From NCBI GenBank assembly GCA_020465985.1, contig JAANYP010005918.1, positions 1 through 64,000 of the forward strand: a stretch of 64,000 bases of DNA. The letters are read 5' to 3'. A program made the translations under genes and the position numbers. This stretch comes from Centrapalus pauciflorus (Eukaryota > Streptophyta > Magnoliopsida > Asterales > Asteraceae). The notes under the pieces were generated by a model. That model was not told where the DNA came from. It saw nothing but the letters and a program-made list of their open reading frames with translations, and ran no database searches. Position 1 is the stretch's first letter. Every line of letters begins with the position of its first letter. Positions 35,401-46,809 of this stretch are shown here, in pieces.

Positions 35401-35882
35401 CAGAACCTGGTGAAAGTGGCTTGCAGAGATTCCCCGTCTTTGGCGCGGAATTCTGTAAATTTAGCCTTTGCCTCCTCGATTTTGGCACGATCATCGAGAT
35501 CTGCCCCCAGCATTTGGAGTTCCAGCTCGTCCCACATTTCTTTTGCAGACATTTTGCTGTCTACACCAACCAGAATATCAGTGGGGAGGGCTTGATAGAT
35601 CAGATATTCTGCCCTCTTGTCAGCGTGCTGTTGGTCTCTCTCGGCGTCATTTGCCGGTTCTCTTTCAACCTAAGAGGCTTGGACAAGGGGGTCAGCCTCA
35701 GGTCGGGCTGCTATCTCCCGATAGTAGATTACGGGTCCTTCGGATATGGACTGAAGCATCAAATTCCCGAGTGGTTGCATTCCAACGAACTTAAGGAACC
35801 GGGATTTCCATTGTTCATACTCATCGGGATAGAGAACTGGTGGTCTGTTCTCAGATCCGAGTACGAGAGCTTCGCGAGACAT
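32414..35882 (-). pseudogene. gag: Gag of Copia A with long C-terminal extension
   Basis: The start is ATG 35882 (MSREALVLG). The Copia Gag domain (LYPDEYEQWKSRFLKFV, then KEMWDELELQM and ELNKLHIKKDRDD) spans 35000-35850. An Arg/Asp repeat (RRDD units) at about 34680-34850 precedes one CCHC knuckle, CYKCGKPGHFAREC, at about 34555-34600. A coiled-coil-rich extension then runs to VPKVV at 32414. Breaks: stop at 35670-35672, a frameshift inside the RRDD repeat near 34850, TAA at 33611-33613 and TAA at 33197-33199. The shift lies in a repetitive tract, so slippage is likely. Structural protein of the particle; the long tail is usual for Sireviruses. Confidence 0.8.
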
Positions 35883-37002
35883 TATGAGGATGGGTGCTGA
35901 TTAAAAGATGAAGATCTTAGAGGTGGAAACTGGACACAGATGGGCTGGACTTAAGACAGATAGATCTGAATTCGGATGGAAGATGAATTAGGATGAAATG
36001 GGTTCGGATGAACAGTGTTTCGGATGGCAGGACCGAATTCAGATTGGTTGAATTTCGGATGGGGGAACCGAATTTGGATGGAATGATTTCGGAAGGATGA
36101 AGCAATTCGGATGGGAACCTACTTAGGGTGAACAGTAATTCGGATGGTCTATGGTCCGGATGAGGTGCTAATTCGGATGGGTGCCTAAATCGGATGGAGT
36201 CCTATTTCGGATAAACAGTGATGCGGGTGGGGACCGAATTCGGATGTACTTGGTTACGGATGAAACTAAGGGATCGAATTCGGATGGACAGTGGACAGGG
36301 TATGTCCAGGTGGGGACCGAATTCGGATTGTCCGAGATGGGTATGGTCCGAAATCTGAAAAATTGAAGTACAAGTCCCAAATGTAAAAAATGGAAAGCCT
36401 GATCTGAACTTCGGATGGTCCGAAGTACGGATGGGACCGAATTGGGGTCCGAAATAGGCTGATGGGGGGCCCGAAATTCACCTAAATATGGTCCGAATTG
36501 GACCGAAGTGAGGTCCGAATTAGGGTGATGGGTGGTCCGAAATTGGTGCCTAAGTGGTCCGAAATGCTACAGTAGGGAATCCGAAATACAACAGGTTTTT
36601 TAAGTTTTCTAAGGCAGAACTGAGCAGATTTTGATATTTTTCAGTTTTAAAGCCTAAAAAACAGTTCTAAATGATTGATAAACTATTTTAAACACTTTTG
36701 GTGATTTAAAATAACCTAAAAACACTTAAAAACAACAAAGAACAAGTTAAAAACCCACTAAAAACCCATATTTTCAAACTTAATAAAATGGCCGATTCTT
36801 GATGATTTTAACAGAGATATGGAACTAAATGAGCTTAAAATCAGTACAGGATGATAATGTGATGTTTATATGACCATTATAACACAAGAAACACAGAAAA
36901 ACAAAGGAAATGAAGATCTAACCGAATGGAGATGAAGAACACGAAGAACACTATGAAAACCCAGCAGAATCCGAATCTGTCAGTGGAAATCCACCTCTCT
37001 GA
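35883..37002 (-). other. 5' leader of Copia A
   Basis: A 1.1-kb untranslated region between primer site and gag. It carries many CCGAA/TTCGG half-sites and several exact CCGAATTCGG palindromes in 35960-36580, the same motif as in the spacer before the env-like ORF. There is no ORF of note. Confidence 0.6.
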
Positions 37003-37014
37003 GCTCTGATACCA
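37003..37014 (-). other. Primer-binding site of Copia A
   Basis: TGGTATCAGAGC on the minus strand, two bases from the LTR at 37017. Confidence 0.9.
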
Positions 37015-37016
37015 AT

Positions 37017-37357
37017 TGTAATATGTATTCCCGTTAATATTTCAGCACCTTTAATGTTTCTTATCAATCACAAGAAGAATCTATGCTCAATAAATGTGAA
37101 ATGATGAAGAAAGACAATAAGAATGTTGAGAGAATATGAATAGTGGCGGCTGGGTATTCTTTTCAAATTGTCAACCGTGTGATATTAAAGAAACCCTAGG
37201 AGCCTATTTCTAGGCTCCTTTAATTAAGTCTTACAACTTGGCAACTTTGGCCGACTATTACAAAGAAACAAACTACATGGAAATTAAATACAAGACAAAA
37301 TACAAAGACAATAATTATTACAAAACAACTCCTATGATCGAAATCATATATCTAACA
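37017..37357 (-). repeat. 5' LTR of Copia A
   Basis: A 341-bp LTR from TGTAATATG to ATCTAACA. It is short for a Sirevirus-like element. The right flank (CTCAC) belongs to the Athila-like element. The matching left flank is lost with the 3' LTR end, so no target duplication can be checked. Confidence 0.85.
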
Positions 37358-37823
37358 CTCACCAATATCCAGATAACAGTTGGCGAATTGGAAGAGATTT
37401 TCGCTCCTCCGAAAGATTTTTGATTTTTATTTTGTTATTTGAGTATGTTTGGTCTGTTTATTGCGTGATAAACTTAAAGTTGATTTGGTTTGTTTCTGAT
37501 GTGGTTTGTTTGCTTATTTCATTTGAATTGTTTATTTTATTTGAACTATTATTAAAAGTTGAATTTTATTTGAATGTTACTTAGTTATTTAAATTTAAGT
37601 GTTATGAATAAGGAATGTGTTCCGATCGATCTCTCAATGTTATTAATCAATTTTAATGTGACGAGGACGTCACAAAGGTCTAAGTTGGGGAGGGTAGGTT
37701 CTAACCTAAGTTAATCCACAAATCCTAGAGCTTTAACCTACGGTTGGGTGTGCGGCCATACTCCAAAAAATCCCACTTTCGTGCCACAAATTTGCAAATC
37801 TAAGCTCCAAAACACCCACATTT

Positions 37824-38474
37824 TCATATATATCAAAGATTTAGGCTAGAAATCACTTCTTTGTGCGTAGTTTCATCCATTTTGAAAGGTTTTTTGGAGA
37901 GAAAGTGGTGAAGCAAAAAGGCTAGATTTTACCAAGTTAAGCTTCCAATCACTAAGGTTAGTGTTTTTATTAAGCAAATGCAACTTTTTTCATACTTTTT
38001 GAGCAAAAAATGAAAGCTTGAGCTTCATGGTCATCCATGGAGTTTTCATGGTGATTTTGACTTTTTAGAGTCAAAGTATGTGAAATTACATGAATTTGAT
38101 GATAACCTTGATGTATGTACGATGAGATATGTGTTTACTTGTTATTCTAGTAAATTTGCCATGGTTAATTTCTAGAAATTAATTTGGATTTATAAAGTTG
38201 GTTACCTGAATGTGCATATAATGATTAAATTATAAAATTTGGATGAATAGCTAGAACATGAGTTTACATGCTAGATAGAATTGTATTGATTAATTAAGTA
38301 GATGTTTAGCAAATAAATTGTTGGCAAATTATGGACTATATATAGAGGGATTCAAAATTAGAGCGCAAAAAGAGTATATATATGCATCTAAATTTAATTG
38401 AGCGTAATTGTGAAATTTGAATTGCATAGTTTGATTTATCTCATACATACTGTGGTTGGTTGGCACAATTGTAG
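37824..38474 (+). promoter_or_regulatory. Candidate promoter and 5' intron before the Athila-like env ORF
   Basis: A TATATATC box lies near 37826. A donor ACTAAG|GTTAGTG follows at 37956/37957 and an acceptor AATTGTAG abuts the ATG at 38475, giving a 518-bp intron with no coding content. It is the same layout as in Copia A and E but with a single copy here, so support is weaker. Confidence 0.35.
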
Positions 38475-39337
38475 ATGTCGAGGAGAACGAGACAAAGAAC
38501 TCAAAATGTGGACATGCCTAAAGATTGGTCTCCGAACCTCTTATTATCGCAACACCCTGAAAATATTAGAACACACTTATTTTTATATAAGAAATACTCG
38601 AATAAGGTGTTAGTCGAGAAGAGGGTTAGGAGAAATGATTTTGAGGATTATGGGATTCGATACCTCTTTGACTATTTGGGTTGGGAGAGTGTGCTTGATT
38701 TGGGCGGCCCCGAGATTCATCAGGCCGATGTGGTAGACTGGATGTCTAACCTACGAAGGGAGACGGGTCGTTCACTTAACGACTTTAGACTTATAGGAAC
38801 CGTCCACGGTAGGGATCTGGCGATGGACGCACAAGACCGAGGCCCAATTGGCCTTTACTAACATGACTTGGTCAGGAGAGTGGACGGAGCAAGTAAGTAA
38901 GGTTTTTATTCCATCCTTTTTGGAATCTAAGTCCTCCTCCTCCTATGGCCGCAGTGCTTTGACTCCGAGGTGTAAGGTGCTTGTCAATATTATTGTGAAC
39001 AACATCTTACCTCGTGATAGTGACATGTCTAAGGTCAAACATAGAGATATCACGGTCTTACACGCCCTTCTCAGGGGTAAGCCCAGACTGTTCTTCGCAT
39101 GGACAATCATGAATGATATATGGGCTATGTATGATACTAGAGAGAGGACGATCATCCCCCATGCTTGGGTGATCTCTAAATTCCTCAAGAGGACGGGTTC
39201 ACTTTCGCCCGATTCCCTGGTTTCCCCTGTTTCGGCGACGTACATCACAGTCGCCATGTTCCTTACCTTGATTTTAGGGTTTGATATATTCGACAAAGAG
39301 ACAAATCGGTCGTGTATCGAGGACTATACTGAGGACG

Positions 39338-39392
<55 letters not shown>

Positions 39393-39955
39393 AGGTCGTT
39401 AACGAGGCAGAAGTTCGGCACGAAGAGCCGAACAGATGGGCGTCTACCTCTCACAGTCGAGGTAATGACGATGTTGATTTTAGCCGCATGATGAGGCGGT
39501 TAGATGACTTAGTAGTGGGTCAGGGTGAGTTCCAGGAGGATGTGACCCAGAGGTTAGATGAGATGAATGGGCGAATGACCCATATTTATGATAGGGTCGA
39601 TCACATGTCGGGTCGGGTAGATCAGCTTCAGGACGGGCAGAGAGCCCTGGCATACCAAAATGCCTATTACTAACACCCTAACTGGGCTTACTGGGAGGGA
39701 GTCCGACATCACGAGGACTCCGTAGCTGGTATGCCATATTAGTCATATTATGATTACACGACGCCCAACTACCAGACCTACGATCCTGCCGTAGACACTT
39801 ATCAGCGCTATCCGGCGCATGGCAGGCAGGAGCTCACCGACCAGATTCCTACTCACTTGGTCCCGCCTACAGGACAATTCACCACCGGCCAAAACCCGTA
39901 TACCGACTTCTTCAACAGCGTCTTCAGTCCTCCTCCGCCTCCTCCATTCGAATGA
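38475..39955 (+). pseudogene. Athila-type env-position ORF (frameshifted)
   Basis: The start is ATG 38475 (MSRRTRQRT). Frames change near 38815 and again inside the (GA)n tract at 39342-39389. Two stops follow near 39671 and 39738, and the last stop is at 39953-39955. Conserved parts are FEDYGIRYLFDYLGWESVL, then MTWSGEWTEQVSKVF, LTPRCKVLVNIIVNNILPR and HALLRGKPRLFFAWTIMNDIW. They resemble the Athila ORF1 / 'putative plant transposon protein' family by memory. A coiled-coil stretch (LDDLVVGQGEFQEDVTQRLD) and a Tyr/Pro-rich tail ending in Pro-Phe-Glu follow. No transmembrane segment is evident. Function is unknown. Confidence 0.6.
39342..39389 (+). repeat. (GA)n microsatellite inside the Athila-like ORF
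   Basis: About 23 uninterrupted GA units encode alternating Arg-Glu. The reading frame before and after differ, so slippage here probably caused the frameshift. Confidence 0.9.
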
Positions 39956-40331
39956 TCGGGTACTATCTTTCCTTGTTCTTTATTTAATAGTCTTTTATTT
40001 TATTTTATTTCTGTTATGCATTTAATTTCTTTATCGTAGTTTTTGTTTATTTCTAGTTTTTAGCCAAGTCCTATTTAGAGTTATAATGTTTATGTAGTTT
40101 TTCTTATCTTCCCCAGATTGAGTCTTGTTTGCCGATCAGGCTGTGGAATATGGTGATACATAAAAAAAATACATGTACGAGGGAATTGGCTAGTGTTGAT
40201 AGGATATTCTATAATTAAGAAAAGAGTCGTAATAATAATTAAAATTTTTCTATGTAAACTGAATTCAAGTAGGTTAAAATTTATTTGGGCTTAAATATAA
40301 GTGATGTGTCAAAAGATTTTGGAAACCCATG

Positions 40332-41355
40332 CAATAAGGGGGGGAACTTAATAATGTTTTTAGCCTCAAAAATGTGTTAATTGTAGTCTAGATGGTTCGG
40401 GAAACTAGGTCCGTTGGGGTGCCATTCATGCCTAATCCCCTAAAACCATCTGGTTTGGGAGTCATTGATCGAAATCTCGTTACATGGACCATCTGGATAA
40501 TCTAAGTTGAAAAGAAAATAGATAGAAGCATGTTGTTAAAAAGGGTCGAAAACATGCATAGAGGGAAAAGATGGTCAATAGACCCACGTGTGTTAAGTTT
40601 CGTAACCTTGAGCTAAAAGGGTATTTCCAAGAGTGAGATACATTAAATAAACTCTAAGGGAAATAGATTTTAACTGAAAACACTTTCGATTTACAAGTAC
40701 GAAGACGGTGATTCGCAAGCTATAAGATGTCTCAGATCTACACTATTGAAGAACATACGATGAGCTGCTAATCACTCTAGCCGTTGGCGGAGGATCTACG
40801 GATAAGTTTACTTTACTTGAATTTCTATTTGTTTTGATGTATTCGTAGTGATTGAGATATTCTATGTGTATGCAAATGATAAGCATTCGGTTATGATTAT
40901 GATTGTATGTTTTGATTGGTAAAAGCATGATATTTCATAGTAGTAGTGTTATTTGTGACGAGTCCATTAGCTTAGGGATTAGGACAAGTAATGAATATTG
41001 CATGCGCTATGCCGAGAGCTATTGGTTAAAGCATGTATGAGTAATTTAATCGCGTATCTCTATGTGATTGTTGCATGAAATTCGAGTGAGTAATAATTAT
41101 GCCGTGGTGATTCCGTGAATGGTTATCCTTCACTTTAATGTTAATTTACTGCGTTAGTCATTTGCCATTAATATTAGCCACAAAGTAATAGTAAGTCATT
41201 TACTGCGTTAGTCATTTGCCATTAATTTTAGCCACGTGTATGAGTATTTTAATCGCGTATGTCTAACCCTAATTACAAACGCACTCCCTGTGGATTCGAC
41301 CCTTACTTCTCTGAGCTAAACTGTGGATATAAGGATTATTTCTGCGGGTCACAGC
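40332..41355 (+). repeat. Probable PPT and 3' LTR of Athila-like element G
   Basis: A purine tract (AATAAGGGGGGGAA, 40333-40346) is followed by about 1 kb of non-coding sequence. That sequence holds a 37-bp direct repeat at 41145-41181 and 41199-41235 and ends with CCCTGTGGATTCGACCC (41288-41304), a phrase common near the end of plant Gypsy LTRs. Exact LTR borders are not resolved. The right border is where Copia D gag begins, about 41355. Confidence 0.4.
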
Positions 41356-44013
41356 GACGGCCTGTCAGATCTACACTAATATTTCCAATTTGGATTGTAT
41401 CAGCTTGGATACTCTCCTCAATGACCATGTTACTTCCAACACTGCTGGTTTTTGCAATGTTGGACCTAGCAGTGTCAGCAGGCCTTATATCCTTTGTTTC
41501 AGGACAATCTTTGGCCATATGAGTCTTCTTCCCACATTTATAGAATTTTCTCTTTTTAGACTTTTTGGAAGAAGTGCTCCTAGAAACACATTCTGGGATA
41601 TCCTTGTTGGCCTTGTCAGCAGGTTTAGCAAACTTATTACGATTTTTAGAATGACCAACAGTTTGAGTGGAAGGCATAATAGCAACAGCTTTACCTGTGT
41701 CCTCTTTCCTCTTTCTAGGAGGGCAGAGATCAAATATAGGAAGTTTAATTGGATTTTGTCCTTCCACAAGTTTGGGAAACTTATTCCCAACTTTCTCAGG
41801 TTGAGCAATGGCTGTGCCTTTGCCCTTACTGAGATGTGATGAATGTTGCCTATCAACATAATCACTGCTTCCGGTTTTGAAAGACTTGCCTTCTTTTATA
41901 ACTAGATTTCCACTATGATTTAAAAACTTATTTGAAATCACAGCAGATTTACTTTCAACATGAGACTTACCCCTGTTGAAAGCAGGCTGCTTACCTTTTG
42001 AAATATTTTTTTGAAAATGTTCAACATTTAAGGGGTTAACAGGTTTCTTCCCATCAGCTTTAGATCCAGATGTTGTCTTGTTGACAGGTTTAGTGTCAAA
42101 AGCTGCAGTTTGAACTTGTTTTCCCTTCTTTTGTTTGTGAGAGATTTGTTGGAGAACACATTCCATCATCAGTCTTTAAAACTTTTTCACACAAACTGTC
42201 AGTGTTTTGAGGCCTGACAAACCTGTTTGTTGAGAATAGCTTTCCATTTACTCTTTGAATAAAAGTACTTGGAAGCTCAGAGTGGATAGGTCTTTTTCCA
42301 AATTATTTATCTCAACCATTGAAGCTGCTGTATCAAGATCCCCTCCAAGATAGGCTTGGATTTGAGAAGGGATCTTATGACTGATACAATGATTGACTTT
42401 CTGTGCAGATTGGCACCAAGAGTCAATAATCTTTTGAAGCTTGGCATGCTTTGACTATATCTCTCTCTTTTCTTCTAATAAAATGGTGTTGATGTGTTTT
42501 ACTTCATCAAGTTCAGTTTCCAATTTATGGAAGCTGTCCAGTTTATTAGTTTTTGTGTCAAGATTAGTTTTTAACTTAGAGATCTCAGACATCAAAGCAT
42601 CATGCTTCTCAATAGCAGCTTTTAAATCAATAAATAAATATTGAAACATTCTAACTTTTTCATTAGAACTGTAATCCATAAAAATTTGTACCTTATACAT
42701 CATAGTTGGATTCCAGTTCTCCAAACTGCTGAGAACTTCAGCTTCAGCCAAGTCTTGTTTGAAGTTGATTGTTGAGGGGACATCAGTGTTGGCCATCAGA
42801 CAATTGTTATACTTTTCATCAGATGATGAGTCAGATTCCTCCGAGTCACAAGTCTCAGCCATTAGTCCCTTCTGCTTGATGGAAGCCACCGATTCTTCCA
42901 ACTTTCTCAGCTTAGCCACGATCATTAGGTACTTTACCCTGTAGCCATCGTCTTTATTTGTCTTGTATGATTTAGATGAGCAGCCAACAGCTTTAGACAC
43001 ACAGTCAGCAGCTATATCGCCTGTTTTGCCACATTTAAAGAACTCAACCTTAGTTTTGTCAAATGCTTTCTTTTTTATGGAACCTGACTTCTTTTGCAGG
43101 ATCTTTCCACCAAACCTCTTTTTATTAAATTTTCTGACAAGCATAACAATCATTTGCTCATCATCAAAGTTAGTAAGATCTTCATAGTCTTCTTCCTCAG
43201 ACAATTCTTCCATTTCATCAATAGCTTATGTGAACACATCACGCACCTGACCAGCAGGTTGTCTCACGCTGGCCACCAAGGCATCACCTCTTTTGGACAT
43301 TTGTAAGGCATTTCTTTTCTGCTGCCTTGACTGTTCATCATTTAGTAAGGATCCATACAGATTATAAGATCCATACCTCTGATGGTGCCTGAGTTTCTGA
43401 GGATAGTAGAAAAATAATTCCATTCCTCAGGCAAAATGTCTAAAAATTTGTTAACCAGGGTTAAACTGTCTTTGGTGATCCCAACAGCTTTGAGATCATT
43501 GATTAGAGCAGTGAACCTGGTATAAGTTTCATTGAGAGACTCCTTTGGCTTTCCAAAGAATAGTTCATACTGTCTAACAAGATTGTTGATCTTGTTGTCC
43601 AGTGTGATAGTGGGACCATCATAGACGGTACACAAAGTATCCCACATCTCCTTTGCAGTCTTCATTTTCTCAACCTGTTTGAACACATCATCAGGAAGAG
43701 AAATAACCAGGTTGTTCCTAGCCTTTGCATCAAGAGCAACCAGCCTTTTGTCTTTATTAGACCATTGAGCTTTAGCCTTTGCAAATGTCCTAATTTCAGG
43801 AACAACTCCTTCAGCAGCAGGAGGGATAGTAGTAACGGAAGTTGGCACATAGAGACCTTCCATTACTATCTCTCGTAGTTGTACGTCTAGATTCTCTAAA
43901 CAGAGCATCATTCTGCACTTCCAGCCAGAGAAGTTCTCATGTTTGAACTTGGGAGGTTTTACCATAGAGCCATTGTCATAGTAAAAGGAAGAGCTGGCAG
44001 CACTGCTGTCCAT
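41356..44013 (-). pseudogene. gag: gag pseudogene of Copia D
   Basis: The start is ATG 44013 (MDSSAASSSFYYDNG). The Gag domain is open to about 43342, then the frame shifts. 42455-43213 carries a decayed first zinc knuckle (FFKCGKTGDIAADC, with the His replaced) and 41336-42169 the second (FYKCGKKTHMAKDC). The Lys-rich linker between them matches element B (FNRGKSHVESK). It is truncated just after NISVDLT, about 30 codons before the gag end in B. Confidence 0.75.
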
Positions 44014-44079
44014 GGTGGGAAATAGGGAGATGATAGAGATCTAGAGTTAACACACACTCTAAACTACTCTGATACCTGT

Positions 44080-45202
44080 TGTAGGTCCCAAAAGGTTTCC
44101 TTAGTATGTTGCTCTAAGCTCTAGAGGGGGGGGGGGTGAATACAGCTAATTAAAAATTCAACACACTTTCTCAATGTTTGTATGTATTATCAACAGGTGT
44201 TAATTACAAACAAGCCTGAACTGCAGAATGGTTCAAGCAGAGATGACAGAATCAATAGAGACTACTAATCTAAGACTCACTCAGACTAGTTAAGATGAAT
44301 ACACTCACAAAGATGAACTCACTAATATTACAAGACAGCCAGACAAACAGACAGGTTGAACAAGAACAACTTGGACACACTTTACTGTTTTATTCAAGCA
44401 GACTTTGCATGCATGAAAACACACTTCTTTGCACGTTCCTGAATATCACACTCTTGGTTATCTCACAATCCTTAGAAGTTTCCTTTTATACTCTCACTGA
44501 GAATCCCAGTGAAGCTTCCTCATTGGACGTAGAGATGGTGGAATGTCTTTCCAAAAAGACAAGAATACTTTTCTGCACATTCTGACAAAGCAGTATTTGT
44601 CTCTATATTGCAGAGTCTTTGTCTTTTCCTTTTTGTCTCTGTTGTAGATGGCTTTAACCAAAAGAGGAATGTCAACTTTAAACCTTTCATCATCTTGAAT
44701 GGCCATTTTGATATAAGAAATGGTATGTCACTCATTTCACATATCCACTTTGTCTTCATGTAACAGAGCAGCGTGGGCAGTTTTAGCAGCTTCTATTTTT
44801 CCACTTTGTCTTCGAATTTGTAAACTGGTCTTTTGGTCCAAGACAATACATGAGGACATGGAAACATATTCCATAAAGTGTTTAGCCTGTTCACAAAGAA
44901 CAGGTTCTGTTCACAAAGAACAGAACACTTAGAATTTGTCAAAACTGTTCAACAGGTTAGAGCAACGTAGACAGTTTATGTCCACCTTGTTCAACACAAT
45001 AGAACAGCTTAGACAATCTGCCTTAGTTGCAACAAATGCAACAGGGTAAGCAGCTTTGACTAATATTGCAAATCACTTATTAGGTTTCAATAAGGCATTA
45101 ACAGACCTTAAATTATACCTTCAAGTGCATCAAACAAGTTTGATTAATAATCTCCCCCTAAGATGTACAACAGGTTTGACTAAGGCTTTTTTGTGCCTAA
45201 CA
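44080..45202 (-). repeat. 5' LTR of Copia D
   Basis: A 1123-bp LTR from TGTAGGTCCC to GTGCCTAACA. The adjacent primer site (44066-44077) is altered (ACTCTGATACCT on the plus strand). A TATA box (TATAAAAGG, minus strand) lies near 44490. The TGTTCACAAAGAACA unit is present twice near 44888-44924. Confidence 0.88.
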
Positions 45203-45453
45203 AGCAGCAATCGCCAAGGAGGACGAACAGGAGATGGAAGGGGGAAGGCAGCACGCAGGAGGAAAAGTGTAAAAAAGAAAGGGAGAAGAAGGCTAAAAGG
45301 GGGGAAATCGACGCGGGTTTTATTATTTGCAACAGAGGTGACAGCAATAGAGGTTGACAAGGGGTATTAGAGGCGATATTATGCGATGTCACCCCTAATA
45401 CCCCCTGTCACCCCTATTGCTCGTCGCCCCTATTGTCACTAATTCTTGTAGTG
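45203..45453 (-). mobile_element. CACTA transposon terminus
   Basis: Read on the minus strand from 45453 the end is CACTACAAGAATTAGTGACA, the CACTA-family terminal consensus. Subterminal repeats of GGGGTGAC / GGGGCGAC type follow and form two facing arms of about 45 bp (45337-45385 and 45386-45432). The flanking triplet is ATT (45454-45456). The rest of the transposon is cut off by Copia D. Confidence 0.75.
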
Positions 45454-46809
45454 ATTCTAGTGTATAATTTTGAGTTTTATCTTGATATTATAAATTTATT
45501 AACTAAAATTTTATATATTTTAGTTTTTTTAAATCTTTTTTAGTCATTTTGAGTAAAATAATTCCAGATACATTTACTTTTTGATATGTTTGTGCATATG
45601 ACAAGCAATGATAAAGAGTCAAGACAATGAGGGAGTTTCTAGATGCTTCCAGGTGGTCTTCAGATGACTTCCAGCAACGAGAACAAGGAAAAAACAAGAG
45701 CTACAGTTAGTGACAATGCAGGGGGTGCCCTCCATTAACACTCTGATGCCTAAGTAACCATGCATGGTGAGTAATCAATTGGGAGGGTATAATTGAGAAA
45801 TGAGCATTACCCTCCTACCAGGCGAGGAGTCTCCTATTTATGTCTTCCAGGGGAACGGGTGAGCCGTCATGGGGGAATTCCTATTGAGTGACAAGGCTAT
45901 GTGCAGACTCCCTTTTCCCTGATCTCTGAAGGATATATGAGGAATGGCCCTTGTGCGCTCCCGCCCTAGTGGCATCTGCATCTAAAAGGATCCTATTGGA
46001 CAACACCTTTTGTGTCTCCCCATTTTGTCCCTTGGGGTAGGACGGAGTTATGGACCAGAACCTGGGCTTAGTCCATCTAAGATGGAAGCTATACAGGCCT
46101 TAAGCTACCCATATTAATAGCCGAATAGGGCCCATATGATCAAGTCCCATAAGTTCTAGTGAAAAGACAGAGCTTTTTACTTGAACTTGCGAGAATAACA
46201 TTTCCCCGGACAGATAAGTTATGTAATGCCTAGAAGTTGCTAGGCAAGGCGGTTAAAACGCTTAACGCCTGGAAGTTGCTAGGCGAGGCGAAGAGACCAC
46301 CTAACACCTGGAAGTTTCTAGGCGAGGCGACGAGAAGGGGTTAATGGTTCTTGACCCTTTATAGGAATCGCTTCGTGATTGCAAGCTCCAAAACTCATTT
46401 TGTCAAGACACTTCAACAAGTAAAATAATCCTCAATTCAATCTTATGCGAAAAGTGACGACTGATTAGACTAATGCAGAGGCTGATGTCACAGCTAATTA
46501 ATTAGGGTTATGATAGCGCGGTGTGACACGCGCGCTGGGCGTGTATGCTGCTGTCATGTCACCTCGCCGGTTACAAGTCATGCGGGTTGGGTGATGACAC
46601 GTGTCCGGAACCGTTCCCGCCCCTTCTGCATTTTCCTAAAGTCTCCCTTGAGGTAATAAATTTGAAATTCTCTCTTTACTATTCACTTTCATTCTTCTTT
46701 ATTGCATTTTCATCTTTTCCCGGTGTATCTCTTCTGGTCTTTTTTCCGCCGACCCTCCTTTCCTTCAGGTTAGGCCCCATCCTTCTTTATGTCCTATCTT
46801 ACATTGTCA
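45454..46809 (+). other. Non-coding remnant, probably 5' region of a Gypsy-type element
   Basis: There is no convincing gene. It holds three copies of a 39-bp tandem repeat at 46224-46340, each with the phrase CCTGGAAGTTGCTAGGCGAGG or close to it, containing a GCCT/AGGC inverted repeat. A GC-rich stretch follows at 46500-46620. Its position before the ORF at 46810 suggests leader or LTR sequence. Confidence 0.4.

Larger units (their letters stand above)
23193..37357 (-). mobile_element. Copia element A (Sirevirus-like, with env-like ORF)
   Basis: This is a 14.2-kb minus-strand element. In order it has a 341-bp 5' LTR (37017-37357), a primer site, a 1.1-kb leader, gag, pol, a 2-kb spacer with promoter and intron signals, a 3.4-kb env-like ORF, a PPT and a 3' LTR cut to 152 bp by Gypsy C. 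The gag-pol-extra-ORF order, PPT-like repeats and long spacers are those of Sireviruses. All coding parts carry a few stops or single-base frameshifts, so it is inactive but well preserved. Element E on the plus strand is a diverged relative. Confidence 0.85.
37358..41355 (+). mobile_element. Athila-like Gypsy remnant G (3' part)
   Basis: Only the downstream part remains: a short pol-like tail (GELEEIFAPPKDF then TGA at 37421), a 1-kb spacer with the AAGTTGGGGAGGG tract typical after pol in this group, an env-position ORF (38475-39955) and a probable 3' LTR. The 5' part was displaced by insertion of Copia A and the later rearrangement. Lineage assignment rests on the ORF type and layout and is not from a search. 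Confidence 0.55.
41356..45202 (-). mobile_element. Copia element D (B family), gag and 5' LTR only
   Basis: A minus-strand relative of B with a full 5' LTR (44080-45202) and most of gag. It is cut inside the gag C-terminus at about 41356 by the Athila-like element, so pol is absent. The right end of the LTR abuts a CACTA terminus, so D had inserted in that transposon. Confidence 0.75.

Noticed and set aside
44295..44585. Small plus-strand ORFs inside the D, B and array LTRs
   Set aside because: They run antisense to the LTR promoter, are not conserved between LTR copies and have no recognisable domain.
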